50,474 bases of DNA from NCBI GenBank assembly GCA_944383325.1, contig CALWPC010000023.1, forward strand, positions 1 through 50,474. Reading direction: 5' to 3'. The DNA comes from an uncultured Lachnospiraceae bacterium. Lineage in GTDB: Bacteria; Bacillota; Clostridia; Lachnospirales; Lachnospiraceae. The notes beneath the pieces are model-generated. The model ran no database searches and was not told the origin of the DNA. It worked only from the letters and a program-made list of their open reading frames with translations. A program made the position numbers and the translations under genes. Position 1 is the first letter of the stretch. Each line of letters starts with the position of its first letter. Positions 24,975-33,701 of this stretch are shown one piece after another.

Positions 24975-26423
24975 TCAGTCTTTTTTGTCTGTAGTCATGC
25001 CGAGTACGGAAATCGCGTCGGAGATGCTTTTTTCCATCGCCTCGCGGCCGTATTTATCTACGGTTGTTTTGTTCTTTTCACCGTGTGTCAGAACGCCGGC
25101 TCCGCCGATACAGCCGCCGACACAGGCCATACCCTCGATAAAGTTGCCGGGCAGTACATTTTTGCTAGCTTTTAAGAGCGCCATGCGGCATTCTTCGATG
25201 CCGTCGCAGGCTACCGGTTTAAACTCGAAGTCGTCCAGGCCGTGCTCTTTGAGCGCCTGTGTCACCGCGTCGGCCAGACCGCCGCTGCGGGCGAAAATAC
25301 GTCCGTAATAGGAAGCGTTGTCAAGCGCCGTCTCGTCGAGCGTGGTAATGTCAATGCCTTTGCCGTCAAACAGCGCCTGCAGCTCTTCGAAAGTGATGGC
25401 GCTGTCCACATACTGCCGCACGTCTTCTTTCTGAACTTCCATCTTCTTTGCAGTGCATGGTCCGATAAATACAATCTTACATCCGGGATCGGTCTCTTTG
25501 ATATATTTGGAGATCGTCGCCATCGGGGACAGATTGTGTGAGATATGTTCCACCATTGTCGGGAACGATTTATGTATATAGTCGACAAATGCCGGACAGC
25601 AGGAGCTAGTCAGGAAGCCTTTCTCCACAAGCTCGGTGGACTCTGTGTAGGACACCATATCGGCGCCGAGCGCGGCTTCTACTACCGAGAAGAACCCAAG
25701 CTCTTTGATGCCGCTGATTACCTGGCCGAGCTTTGCATAGGTGAACTGGCTGTAAATCGCCGGAGCGACAATGGCATAGGTTTTATATTTGGTATTGTTT
25801 TCGCTTCCCTTGAGCATGTCGATCACGTCGATAATAAAGCTTTTGTCGACGACGGCTCCGAACGGGCACTGATATACGCATGCGCCGCAGGAAATGCATT
25901 TGCTGTTGTCAATCTGCGCTGCGCCGTCCTCTGCGCTTGCGCTGATGGCGTGAATTTTGCAGGCATTTTCACACGGGCGCGTCCGGGAGATAATTGCGGT
26001 GTAGGGGCACACTTTTGCACAGCGGCCGCAGTTTACGCATTTGCTTTTGTCAATGTGTGCCTTGTGTTCCGAGTCGAACGAGATGGCATTTTTCGGACAG
26101 ACGTCTTCACAGCGATGTGCAATACATCCGCGGCATGAGTCCGTGACTTCATAGCCGGACAGGGGACACTCGTCGCAGGCGATCGAAATGACTTCGATGA
26201 CGTTCGGATTGCTTTTGTCGCCGCCGAGCGCGAGGTGAATCCGTTCGTTGACAATAGCCCGCTCCTTGTAAATACAGCATCGCATCATCGGCTTCGGGCC
26301 GGGGACAATGATCTCTGGTATATCTTTATAAATGTCGGTTATGCGATCCTCAAAGGCATGCCGCGCAACCTCGCGAAGAACTTTATACTTTAAGTGTTGG
26401 ATTTTTGTGTCAAATTTTCGCAT
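24975..26423 (-). CDS. [FeFe] hydrogenase with N-terminal ferredoxin clusters
   Basis: 482 residues. The first 190 hold several 4Fe-4S motifs: Cys83/86/97/100/105/109, Cys129/132/135/139 and Cys176/179/182/186. The rest is the H-cluster domain with L1 TSSCCP (272-277), L2 GPCTAKKMEV (321-330) and L3 EGMACVGGCIGGAG (430-443). All H-cluster cysteines are present, including the paired Cys of L1 used for proton transfer, so it is probably an active H2-evolving or H2-oxidising enzyme that exchanges electrons with ferredoxin. It is the last gene of a four-gene cluster, 12 bases after the phosphatase gene. AAGGAG precedes the ATG. Confidence 0.92.
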   Translation of the reverse strand: MRKFDTKIQHLKYKVLREVARHAFEDRITDIYKDIPEIIVPGPKPMMRCCIYKERAIVNERIHLALGGDKSNPNVIEVISIACDECPLSGYEVTDSCRGCIAHRCEDVCPKNAISFDSEHKAHIDKSKCVNCGRCAKVCPYTAIISRTRPCENACKIHAISASAEDGAAQIDNSKCISCGACVYQCPFGAVVDKSFIIDVIDMLKGSENNTKYKTYAIVAPAIYSQFTYAKLGQVISGIKELGFFSVVEAALGADMVSYTESTELVEKGFLTSSCCPAFVDYIHKSFPTMVEHISHNLSPMATISKYIKETDPGCKIVFIGPCTAKKMEVQKEDVRQYVDSAITFEELQALFDGKGIDITTLDETALDNASYYGRIFARSGGLADAVTQALKEHGLDDFEFKPVACDGIEECRMALLKASKNVLPGNFIEGMACVGGCIGGAGVLTHGEKNKTTVDKYGREAMEKSISDAISVLGMTTDKKD

Positions 26424-26435
26424 GGTAAAATCTCC

Positions 26436-27620
26436 TTAAAAATAGCTTACTTTGATTCGCTTGCCCATCTGTTTCAGACAGGCGGACAATTCATCAATCA
26501 ACCGCATCTTAATATTGAAATTGATGGGGAGATTGGGGTTTTGGTGGGCAGGGTTAACGGCGCGGCCGACGTAGAAATTGATGTCGGTGGCAACCTCAAA
26601 CAGTTGGCGAGCGATCAGCGAAGCGCCGTCTTTTTTATAGCTCCACTCTTTGTAGCTGTCGTTGTCTTTCAGATAATCCTGCGCATAGGACAGCACTTTA
26701 TTGATCGTAATGACGCCCTCCGTCGCAAGGTCAATCCGGTCTACTTTACAGATCGGGGGGATTTCCGGATCCAGATATTCCGGGATGCCCATCTGTATTT
26801 CTTTTCCAAGAAATTTGGCCGCCAGGGTCGTTGTGGTGCCTCCGCACACAATATGCTTTCCTTTTTTTGAAAAAAACAGCGACATCATTTTATTTAAGTC
26901 GTCCGGGTTGGAGGGCGGGCCAATCAGCAGGTTGACCGGCTTGCGCATGCGGATTTTCACCGTACAGACGGTCGTGTCGTCGCCGGGTTTATTATCATAC
27001 AGGCGGTTGCACTCCGCAAGCAGGATGGTCGTCAGCGTTTTGGCGGTAAATTCCTTGTCGTACATCGTCTCCATAAAGTCGATGATGTCTTTGCGCTCCC
27101 AACCGAAATTCAGCAGCATGCCGACGCCGGCGTGGATGGCGCCGTCGCTCATGGCGATGAACACATCGTTTTCCTGGAGCGTCACTTTCGCCCTGTAAAT
27201 CGTTTTTCCGTCCATCTCCATAATGGTCTGCGGATAACGGTAATTTTTTCCGTCCCGGAGCATGATCACGTGCGGGTTATCATATTGAATAATTTCCGCC
27301 TCGTGATTTTCAAGTACATGAATGATCGTAAAAGTTGAGTAGGCGACGCCGCGCTCCTCGCATACCGGAAGTGTTGCGGCGATGGTCGATACACAGTCCT
27401 CCAGGGAGAGATTGTTGGCCATCATCGTGGAGATAATCTTGGATGTGAGCGTCGACAGGATATTTGCCTTTACACCGCTTCCAAGTCCGTCGGCCAGAAC
27501 CATCACCGTGGAATTTCCGCCGTCGGGTTCCACAATCTCAATATGATCCCCGCAGAGTTGCTCCCCATATTTGATCAGGCTGTTGTATCCAATTTCGGTA
27601 CAAAGGTTGTTATTCCTCAT
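26436..27620 (-). CDS. SpoIIE-type PP2C-like serine phosphatase of the hydrogenase cluster
   Basis: 394 residues. The PP2C/SpoIIE metal-site motifs are present: VLADGLGSGVKA near residue 41, FIAMSDGAIHAG near 150 and PGDDTTVCTVKI near 210. A second domain of about 170 residues follows with no recognised motif. It should remove phosphate from a serine or threonine on a partner protein in the cytoplasm, for example an anti-sigma antagonist. Its start overlaps the PAS-hydrogenase gene by 11 bases, so the two are translated together. This suggests the phosphatase is the output of an H2 or redox sensor; no anti-sigma or antagonist gene is present in the cluster. Confidence 0.88.
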   Translation of the reverse strand: MRNNNLCTEIGYNSLIKYGEQLCGDHIEIVEPDGGNSTVMVLADGLGSGVKANILSTLTSKIISTMMANNLSLEDCVSTIAATLPVCEERGVAYSTFTIIHVLENHEAEIIQYDNPHVIMLRDGKNYRYPQTIMEMDGKTIYRAKVTLQENDVFIAMSDGAIHAGVGMLLNFGWERKDIIDFMETMYDKEFTAKTLTTILLAECNRLYDNKPGDDTTVCTVKIRMRKPVNLLIGPPSNPDDLNKMMSLFFSKKGKHIVCGGTTTTLAAKFLGKEIQMGIPEYLDPEIPPICKVDRIDLATEGVITINKVLSYAQDYLKDNDSYKEWSYKKDGASLIARQLFEVATDINFYVGRAVNPAHQNPNLPINFNIKMRLIDELSACLKQMGKRIKVSYF

Positions 27621-29289
27621 TTAACGACTCCTTTAAGTTGGTTAAAGCGACTTTTGTCTCCGCGGTAGTCTCGCCCAAAAGCGATGCGATTTCCTGCACA
27701 ACGCGCATCTGTTTTTCAATCACTTTGTCAGTGATGTCAATCGTCTGGCGGCTGAGCGTTTCCCTCCGTTCGCGCGCCTGTTCCTCGGAGGTGACGTCGC
27801 GCATAATGCACATAATGAGATGATAGCTCTTGTCATAAATGACCGTCTGTTCGACATATTTGCGGTATTCTGCCAAGTAGACGCGCTGATCATGCACATT
27901 GCGGCCGGTCTCCATCACGTCGAAAAAGATGGTCGGGTCCAAAATGCGGATTACCTGATCGCCGAGAATATCGCCTTCGTATTTAATGTTCATAATGGTG
28001 CGCGCGGCTTTGTTGATTTGCTGAATTTCAAGCGCTTCGTTCAGCACAATAATGCCGTTTGGCGTATTGTTTACGATATTGTCCGAGAACGACTCGGCCT
28101 TTTCTTTCAGGAAGGGCAGACACATATTGAGATCCGCCTTGCCCTGGAATACGGCGATTGCTTTTTCGCGGCAGGTGTCGTATCCGCAGGTGCCGCAGTT
28201 TAACTCATCTGCGGGCGATGTTTTGCCCATTTTCTGTAAAATCTCTTTAATTGCAAGACTGTCCGGCATCTCGCGGCGAAGCGGAGACGCGGGCATTTCT
28301 TTGTGAAGCTGCTTGGCCGGCGCAGCCTCAACGGAAAAGTCTTTGGAGCCGGCGTATGTGCGGATCGCCATGTAGTCCCGCACGGGCGTGTGCGATCTGT
28401 TTCTCATCATGGGGCCGTTGATGCAGCTTCCGGCGCAGGCCGACATTTCAATAAAGCATTTTCCGAGGTTTCCGTCTGAGATGTCCTCCAACGTGCGTAT
28501 GCAGTTGTCGATGCCGTCCACGACAAGATAGGTGTAGTCCGGATTGGCTTTTTCCATCGTGTCCAGTATGCCGCCGGACGTCGGGAACATCCGCGCTTTT
28601 GATTCCTCAATGTGTTCATCCTGGGGAATCAAAACGAGGCTGTTTTCCTCCATCCAGGCGGAGAGCTCGTCGAACGTCAGAACGCAGTCTACAAGGCCGG
28701 GATAGCTTTCTGCCTCCGCTTTTTTGGAAATACACGGGCCGATAAATACGGTTTTCGCTTCGGGGTGCTGCCGTTTGATCCGGGCGCAGTGCGCCTGCAT
28801 AGGCGACTGTACGTGAGCTAAGTAGGGAAGCGCCGACGGATAATATTTCTGAACAAGAAGATTGACCGTATGGCAGCAGGTGGAGATAATCAGATCCTGC
28901 CTGCCCTCGTTGACCATTTCGTCGTAGCGCTTTTTTACGATCGTTGCTCCGATAGCGGTTTCCTCAGCGTCGGCAAAGCCGAGCTTCTTGAGAGTTTTTT
29001 GCAGCGAAGAAAACGTCGATCCCCGGAAGTAAGCGGCAAATGACGGCGCAACGCTCGCATAGACCGGAGCGTCCTCGGACAGGAGCCGGCGCGCCGTATT
29101 CAGATCGTTTCGGACGCTCTTGGCGTCCTGTGGACAGACGACGTAGCATTCGCCGCAGGAAATGCATTCGTCGCGCACAATAACGGCCTGGCCGGACGAA
29201 AAGCGAATGGATTTCACCGGACAGTGCCGGATACATTTATAGCAGTTTTTACAGTTTGATTTTTTGGAAAGTATGTATTCGTTTTTCAT
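27610..29289 (-). CDS. PAS domain-containing [FeFe] hydrogenase, probable H2/redox sensor
   Basis: 559 residues. Two 4Fe-4S motifs (Cys13/16/19/23 and Cys42/45/48/52) precede a hydrogenase H-domain whose motifs are atypical: L1 STCCHTVN (136-143), L2 GPCISKK (184-190) and L3 EMSACAGSCINGP (281-293). A four-cysteine Fe-S segment (Cys365, 368, 373, 390) follows, then a PAS domain from about 400 and a C-terminal coiled helix. This architecture matches the group often called sensory (HydS/HfsB-like) hydrogenases. The start overlaps the ferredoxin stop as ATGA, and the end overlaps the phosphatase gene. A sensing role is known-family inference, not shown here. Confidence 0.88.
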   Translation of the reverse strand: MKNEYILSKKSNCKNCYKCIRHCPVKSIRFSSGQAVIVRDECISCGECYVVCPQDAKSVRNDLNTARRLLSEDAPVYASVAPSFAAYFRGSTFSSLQKTLKKLGFADAEETAIGATIVKKRYDEMVNEGRQDLIISTCCHTVNLLVQKYYPSALPYLAHVQSPMQAHCARIKRQHPEAKTVFIGPCISKKAEAESYPGLVDCVLTFDELSAWMEENSLVLIPQDEHIEESKARMFPTSGGILDTMEKANPDYTYLVVDGIDNCIRTLEDISDGNLGKCFIEMSACAGSCINGPMMRNRSHTPVRDYMAIRTYAGSKDFSVEAAPAKQLHKEMPASPLRREMPDSLAIKEILQKMGKTSPADELNCGTCGYDTCREKAIAVFQGKADLNMCLPFLKEKAESFSDNIVNNTPNGIIVLNEALEIQQINKAARTIMNIKYEGDILGDQVIRILDPTIFFDVMETGRNVHDQRVYLAEYRKYVEQTVIYDKSYHLIMCIMRDVTSEEQARERRETLSRQTIDITDKVIEKQMRVVQEIASLLGETTAETKVALTNLKESLNEE

Positions 29290-29525
29290 AGGCGTGTCAG
29301 TACTTCCTGTTCAAAGAAAGATTTTGTGGTGGAAGGCTGCACGTTAAACAGCTCTTCGTCAATTTTTACACTGACGCCGTTTACACAGTTTCCCATGCAG
29401 AATGCGCCGGATAATTCAATCTGATCGCTAAGGTCGTTCGCTTTGATCAGCTGCTGCAATCCCTCTACGACATCCTTTGAGCCCTTCAGGTGGCAGGAGC
29501 TGCCGATGCAAATGGTGATTTTCAT
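29286..29525 (-). CDS. Thioredoxin-like [2Fe-2S] ferredoxin
   Basis: 79 residues. The cluster ligands are visible as CIGSSC near the start and CMGNC in the middle, the spacing of thioredoxin-like 2Fe-2S ferredoxins such as the small NuoE/HydC-type domain. It is the first gene of the hydrogenase/phosphatase cluster and probably carries electrons to or from the PAS-hydrogenase, whose start codon overlaps its stop. ATG 29525 is chosen because GGAGGATTTGACT precedes it; five additional in-frame codons upstream overlap that ribosome site. Confidence 0.88.
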   Translation of the reverse strand: MKITICIGSSCHLKGSKDVVEGLQQLIKANDLSDQIELSGAFCMGNCVNGVSVKIDEELFNVQPSTTKSFFEQEVLTRL

Positions 29526-29562
29526 AGTCAAATCCTCCAATCTTCGTGTAATGTATGAAATT

Positions 29563-29591
29563 ATTTTAATATATTTTCATAAAAACTGCAA
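29563..29591 (-). promoter_or_regulatory. Promoter of the hydrogenase/phosphatase cluster
   Basis: On the minus strand TTGCAG (29591-29586), a 17-base spacer and TAAAAT (29568-29563), about 38 bases before the ferredoxin start. Confidence 0.55.
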
Positions 29592-29670
29592 GGAAATATA
29601 GCGTGAAGTCGTGTTTTTCACAAGGACTCTGCATGGTGTTCCGAATACGTTCACAAACGAAAAATGGAGC

Positions 29671-29699
29671 TTGAATCTCGAAACAAAATATGCTATGAT
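29671..29699 (+). promoter_or_regulatory. Promoter of purH
   Basis: TTGAAT (29671-29676), a 17-base spacer and TATGAT (29694-29699), placing the start of transcription just before the riboswitch. Confidence 0.75.
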
Positions 29700-29705
29700 A
29701 CACCC

Positions 29706-29780
29706 GAAAGCTGCATGACTGACGGGAGTGGAGTACCACATGGGAGTGCGGCGAAGAACATGTCGACCGTCTGGGCAGTC
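29706..29780 (+). promoter_or_regulatory. ZTP (pfl motif) riboswitch upstream of purH
   Basis: The leader carries the conserved elements of the pfl motif: GCATGACTGACGGG, a GTGGAGTACCAC hairpin, TGGGAG, and the 3' half CCGTCTGGGCAGTC. ZTP riboswitches commonly control purine and one-carbon genes and respond to ZMP/ZTP, which builds up when formyl-tetrahydrofolate is short. PurH consumes AICAR (ZMP), so the pairing is logical: ligand binding should favour expression. The 3' aptamer strand shares CGTCTGG with the terminator stem. Confidence 0.88.
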
Positions 29781-29803
29781 TTTGGGCTATCCGGACGTTT
29801 TTT
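29768..29803 (+). terminator. Riboswitch-controlled terminator before purH
   Basis: CGTCTGG (29768-29774) pairs with CCGGACG (29791-29797), followed by six T residues. The left arm is also part of the ZTP aptamer, so aptamer and terminator are mutually exclusive. Confidence 0.85.
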
Positions 29804-29828
29804 ATTTTACAGGAAAGAGAGGAAGGAC

Positions 29829-31379
29829 ATGAGAGCATTAATCAGTGTTTCAGACAAGACGGGAATTGTAGAACTTGCCGGCGAGCTTGCGTCGCTTGGC
29901 GTGGAGATTATTTCCACGGGAGGCACCTATGCAAAGCTTCAGGAGGCCGGTATTTCGGCGATTGAAATTTCTGAGCTGACCGGATTTCCGGAGTGTCTGG
30001 ACGGCAGAGTAAAGACGCTGCATCCGGCCGTACATGCAGGCCTGCTTGCGATGCGCGCAAATCCCGATCATATGAGGCAGATCAGCGAGCTGAATATTGA
30101 GCCGATTGATATGGTCATTGTAAATTTATATCCTTTTAAAGAGACTATTATGAAAAGCGGAGTAACCCGCGCGGAGGCGGTAGAGAACATTGACATCGGA
30201 GGCCCGACGATGCTGCGCAGCGCGGCAAAAAATTATCAGGATGTTGCGGTTGTTGTCGATCCTGCGGATTATACGCAGGTTCTGGCGGAGTTAAAAGAAC
30301 GCGGCGAGGTGTCTCTGGAGACGAAATTTTATCTGATGCAGAAAGTATTTATGCATACGTCCAATTATGATACGATGATTGCCGATTATCTGAAAAAAGA
30401 ACGCGGCGACGATACGCTGCCGGAAACGCTGACGATGACGTTTGAAAAGGTACAGGATATGCGGTACGGCGAGAATCCGCATCAGAAGGCGGCGTTCTAC
30501 CGTGAACCTGGCTGTCATGCGGGATCGATTGCCAATGCCAGACAGCTGCACGGGAAAGAGCTCTCATTTAATAATATCAATGATACGAACGGCGCTCTTG
30601 AACTTCTTAAAGAGTTTACGGAGCCGACAGTTGTGGCATGCAAGCACGGCAACCCGTGCGGGGTCGGATCTGCGGAGTCGATCGCCGAGGCCTGGACGAA
30701 GGCATATGAGGCGGACAAAGTGTCGGTGTTTGGAGGTATTGTGGTATTGAACCGCCCGCTTAATATGGAAGTGGCCGAGCAGATGTCCAAGATTTTTCTG
30801 GAGGTAGTCGTTGCGCCGTCGTATGACGCAGATGCGCTTGCACTGCTTTCTCAGAAGAAAAATATCCGGCTTTTGGAGCTGAAGGATATTGACGTTCCTC
30901 AGCCCGCCGGAGCATATGATTTAAAGAAAGTCAACGGCGGACTGATTGTACAGACGATTGACAGCGAGCTCATGCCTGAAGAACTTACGGTAGTCACGGA
31001 CACCGCTCCGACGGCAGAACAGCTAGAGGATCTGAAATTTGCCTGGAAAGTTGTCAAATATGTAAAGTCCAACGGAATTGCGATCGCGAAAAATAAGCAG
31101 AGCGTCGGCATCGGACCGGGTCAGGTAAACCGCGTCTGGGCGGCAAGACAGGCTGCCGAGCATGCCGCAGAGCTGATCGGGGAGCATGCGACACAGGGAG
31201 CCGTACTCGCTTCGGATGCATTTTTCCCGTTTGACGACTGCGTAGAGAGCGCGCACCAGGCGGGTATTACGGCGATTATCCAGCCGGGAGGTTCTATCCG
31301 CGATGAGGACTCGATCAAAAAGTGCAATGAATACGGCATTGCCATGGTATTTACAGGCATGAGGCACTTTAGACATTAA
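29829..31379 (+). CDS. purH: Bifunctional AICAR formyltransferase / IMP cyclohydrolase
   Basis: 516 residues, the usual PurH length. Residues 1 to about 190 are the MGS-like IMP cyclohydrolase domain ([40 protein letters not shown]). The rest is AICAR formyltransferase, with [13 protein letters not shown], the catalytic-region KHGNPCGVG, and SDAFFPFDD followed by [14 protein letters not shown]. It catalyses the last two steps of IMP synthesis using 10-formyl-tetrahydrofolate. ATG 29829 follows AGAGGAAGG and fits the family N-terminus; codons further upstream lie in the riboswitch. Its 3' end overlaps the convergent next gene by four bases. Confidence 0.97.
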   Translation: MRALISVSDKTGIVELAGELASLGVEIISTGGTYAKLQEAGISAIEISELTGFPECLDGRVKTLHPAVHAGLLAMRANPDHMRQISELNIEPIDMVIVNLYPFKETIMKSGVTRAEAVENIDIGGPTMLRSAAKNYQDVAVVVDPADYTQVLAELKERGEVSLETKFYLMQKVFMHTSNYDTMIADYLKKERGDDTLPETLTMTFEKVQDMRYGENPHQKAAFYREPGCHAGSIANARQLHGKELSFNNINDTNGALELLKEFTEPTVVACKHGNPCGVGSAESIAEAWTKAYEADKVSVFGGIVVLNRPLNMEVAEQMSKIFLEVVVAPSYDADALALLSQKKNIRLLELKDIDVPQPAGAYDLKKVNGGLIVQTIDSELMPEELTVVTDTAPTAEQLEDLKFAWKVVKYVKSNGIAIAKNKQSVGIGPGQVNRVWAARQAAEHAAELIGEHATQGAVLASDAFFPFDDCVESAHQAGITAIIQPGGSIRDEDSIKKCNEYGIAMVFTGMRHFRH

Positions 31380-32458
31380 TCTTCGTGAAATTCCATATTG
31401 GCAAACACGCGCTGCATCCGTTCATCGGGAAAGTGTTTGTCTACCCAAATCCCAAACGGGGTCGGCTGTGCGGTGTTGTTGATTCGATCAGACCAACGCA
31501 GCACAGAGATACCGGTCATCACGACATTGAAGGTCATAAAGATCACGGTGAGCCATGTGATGACTTTTCCGGCTTTGTTTGGGATTTTTAATATCCATTT
31601 TGCCATGCGCGGATAAATATTTTTCATCCACAGAACGCCGAGCAGTCCCCAGAACACGGAATAAAGAAGACAGATCCGGCCGTTGATGTTAAACGGCATC
31701 ATACTATAATCCCAAGAGGTGGAACCGAGTACAAGCTCCTGTCCCCATGAACAGACATATTCCATGATGCTTCCCGCGAGAAACCCGCCGGCAAAGGAGA
31801 GCCAGGAGCTGCGGTTGCGGTAGCGGTATAATGCGAGCGTCATTACAACGGCGCCCGCACCATACAATAGATTAAACGGACCGTAGATCAGACCGGACCG
31901 GCTTTCAAGATAGCCGTTTCGCAGAAGACACCAGATGAGCTCTACGACTACGCCGACAAAACTTCCGATAAAGCAGACGAGGAACAGCTTGTACAGATTA
32001 ATGCCCTGTGCGAAATGCCGCGCCTTTTTTTCGGCCAGATCAATGGATGCGTTTGCGGGCGGATTGGGAAGGTACCATTTGCGCGTGCGGCTTGTCCGCA
32101 TATCTTTTAACCGCGCGCCGAGCTCGTCCTCCATACTGCGAAGATGATAATAGGCGTGCAGAAGAGACGCGGAGGAGCGTCGCAGTATTTGCAGCTCGCG
32201 CTCGGTCTCGTCCTCCAGCGAAGTGGAATCGCTGTTGTGGTCGGACGCAGCCTCTGCAAGCCGCAGGTAATACTGCTGCAGACGATCTTCCTCCAGTCGG
32301 GCAGAAACCAGAGCCGTTCTCGCAGCGTGCTCCGGATTCGCCGGGGGAATGATTCGCTGCCGGCGTCTGATCAGCGCCCGTCTGCGCAGCGCTTGTCTGT
32401 GTAACCTCCGAGGACGGTCTGCAGCGTTTCGCTTTTGTATATTGGGTATTCGTCTCAT
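31376..32458 (-). CDS. Membrane protein with C-terminal putative ABC-transporter type IV domain
   Basis: 360 residues. The N-terminal 150 are strongly basic and then helical, cytoplasmic and coiled-coil-like. The C-terminal 200 hold about five to six membrane helices, with [29 protein letters not shown]-type sequence near the first helix and [19 protein letters not shown] later. This resembles Pfam families labelled putative ABC-transporter type IV (CmpB-like), although no ATPase gene is present. ATG 32458 follows GAGGTG, eight bases after the stop of the aminotransferase, so the two form an operon. Function is unknown. Confidence 0.72.
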   Translation of the reverse strand: MRRIPNIQKRNAADRPRRLHRQALRRRALIRRRQRIIPPANPEHAARTALVSARLEEDRLQQYYLRLAEAASDHNSDSTSLEDETERELQILRRSSASLLHAYYHLRSMEDELGARLKDMRTSRTRKWYLPNPPANASIDLAEKKARHFAQGINLYKLFLVCFIGSFVGVVVELIWCLLRNGYLESRSGLIYGPFNLLYGAGAVVMTLALYRYRNRSSWLSFAGGFLAGSIMEYVCSWGQELVLGSTSWDYSMMPFNINGRICLLYSVFWGLLGVLWMKNIYPRMAKWILKIPNKAGKVITWLTVIFMTFNVVMTGISVLRWSDRINNTAQPTPFGIWVDKHFPDERMQRVFANMEFHED

Positions 32459-32466
32459 AGGGCACC

Positions 32467-33585
32467 TCAATTGGTTTCGGCCTGGCCGGACGGAAACGCC
32501 TCTTCAATGCAGGCGAGCAGCCGGTCATTCTGCTCAGGTAAAAGGAAGCAGAACCGAAAATAATAATCTTCCAGAAAGTCAAAGCTGGCGCAGTCCCGAA
32601 TCATCAGACCGCGCCGGATTGCAATGTCAAAAAAATCGGCCGCGGTCATGGAGTGATCGACGATCTGAACGAGAATGAAATTCGCGGATGGGACAAATGG
32701 ATGCAGGTGCGGATTTTTTGAAAGTTTCCGGTAGATGCGTGTCCGCTCCGCACGGATGAGCGCGCGCGTGCGCGCGATGTAATCGCTGTCCCGAAACATT
32801 TGTTCCCCCGCAATCGCCGCGAGAGAATTGATCGTCCATGGGTCCTGACGTCGCTTCATCTCCTCTAAGAGAGAATTATTGCTGCACAGCGCGTAACCGA
32901 GCCGAAGTCCCGGTGCGGCGAAAAATTTGGAAACTCCGCGCAGTATGAGAAGATTGCTGAAATCAGCCAGGAGCGATACTGCGGACGCCTCCGCCGGATC
33001 ATCGGTGAATTCAATGTATGTTTCGTCAACGACTACAAAAATATGCAGCTGTGCGCACAGGGTGAGCAGCTCGTTCAACTGTGTTCGTCTGATGATAGAG
33101 GAAGTCGGGTTGTTTGGGTTGCACATGACCAATACGTCTACTCCTTCCAGCAGCACGGGGCGTAAACGCGCCGCGTTCAGGGCGAAGCCGTCCTCGGGCC
33201 GGAGAGGAAAGGAAAAGCATTCTCCGCCGCCGAGACCGATTTCGCGTTCGTATTCTGAGTATGTAGGACCGAGAATACACGCGCGCTTCGGGCGGATTGT
33301 CTGCATTGCAAGGGAAATCAGCTCGGTGGAGCCGTTCCCCGCCATAATCTGCTCCCGCTTTGTCCCCGTATAGTCGGCGATACAATCCCGGAGCGTTTTG
33401 TAATCCCTGTCCGGATAGGTTGTTATGGCGTCGATCTGTTCCTGAAGAGCGCGCCGCAGTCCCGGCGAAATGCCGAGCGGATTGACATTGGAGCCGAAGG
33501 CGATGATGTCTCGGCGCGGAATATGATACCGTTCCTCTATTTTTTCAATATCACTGCCATGAAAGACATTTTTTTTCGTATTCAT
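32467..33585 (-). CDS. PLP-dependent aminotransferase class I/II, CobD/HisC-like
   Basis: 372 residues. PLP-site features include GNGSTELISLAMQT, CNPNNPTSSI (the Asn contacting the cofactor), VVVDETYIEF (Asp) and RGVSKFFAAPGLRLGYAL (Schiff-base Lys). The N-terminus HGSDIEKIEERY followed by FGSNVNPLG resembles threonine-phosphate decarboxylase CobD rather than HisC. CobD makes aminopropanol phosphate for cobalamin, yet no cobalamin gene is seen and the next gene is a membrane protein. Another amino-acid decarboxylase or transaminase role is equally possible. ATG 33585 is 7 bases after GGAGG; three more in-frame starts upstream lack a site. Confidence 0.78.
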   Translation of the reverse strand: MNTKKNVFHGSDIEKIEERYHIPRRDIIAFGSNVNPLGISPGLRRALQEQIDAITTYPDRDYKTLRDCIADYTGTKREQIMAGNGSTELISLAMQTIRPKRACILGPTYSEYEREIGLGGGECFSFPLRPEDGFALNAARLRPVLLEGVDVLVMCNPNNPTSSIIRRTQLNELLTLCAQLHIFVVVDETYIEFTDDPAEASAVSLLADFSNLLILRGVSKFFAAPGLRLGYALCSNNSLLEEMKRRQDPWTINSLAAIAGEQMFRDSDYIARTRALIRAERTRIYRKLSKNPHLHPFVPSANFILVQIVDHSMTAADFFDIAIRRGLMIRDCASFDFLEDYYFRFCFLLPEQNDRLLACIEEAFPSGQAETN

Positions 33586-33600
33586 AACAACCTCCATTAC

Positions 33601-33629
33601 TTGCAACCTGTGTTGAAATCGTATATAAT
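33601..33629 (+). promoter_or_regulatory. Promoter of the three-gene unknown operon
   Basis: TTGCAA (33601-33606), a 17-base spacer and TATAAT (33624-33629). It lies in the short intergenic region shared with the divergent aminotransferase gene. Confidence 0.7.
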
Positions 33630-33701
33630 TTTAACGAATAACAGCGTATGTTTAGAACGTATTTTATCATAAAAAAGGATCTTGAACAAGAAGTGGGTGA
33701 A

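Noticed and set aside
29664-29828. Upstream extension of the purH frame
   Set aside because: The extra 55 codons coincide with the riboswitch and terminator; ATG 29829 has a ribosome site and the family N-terminus.
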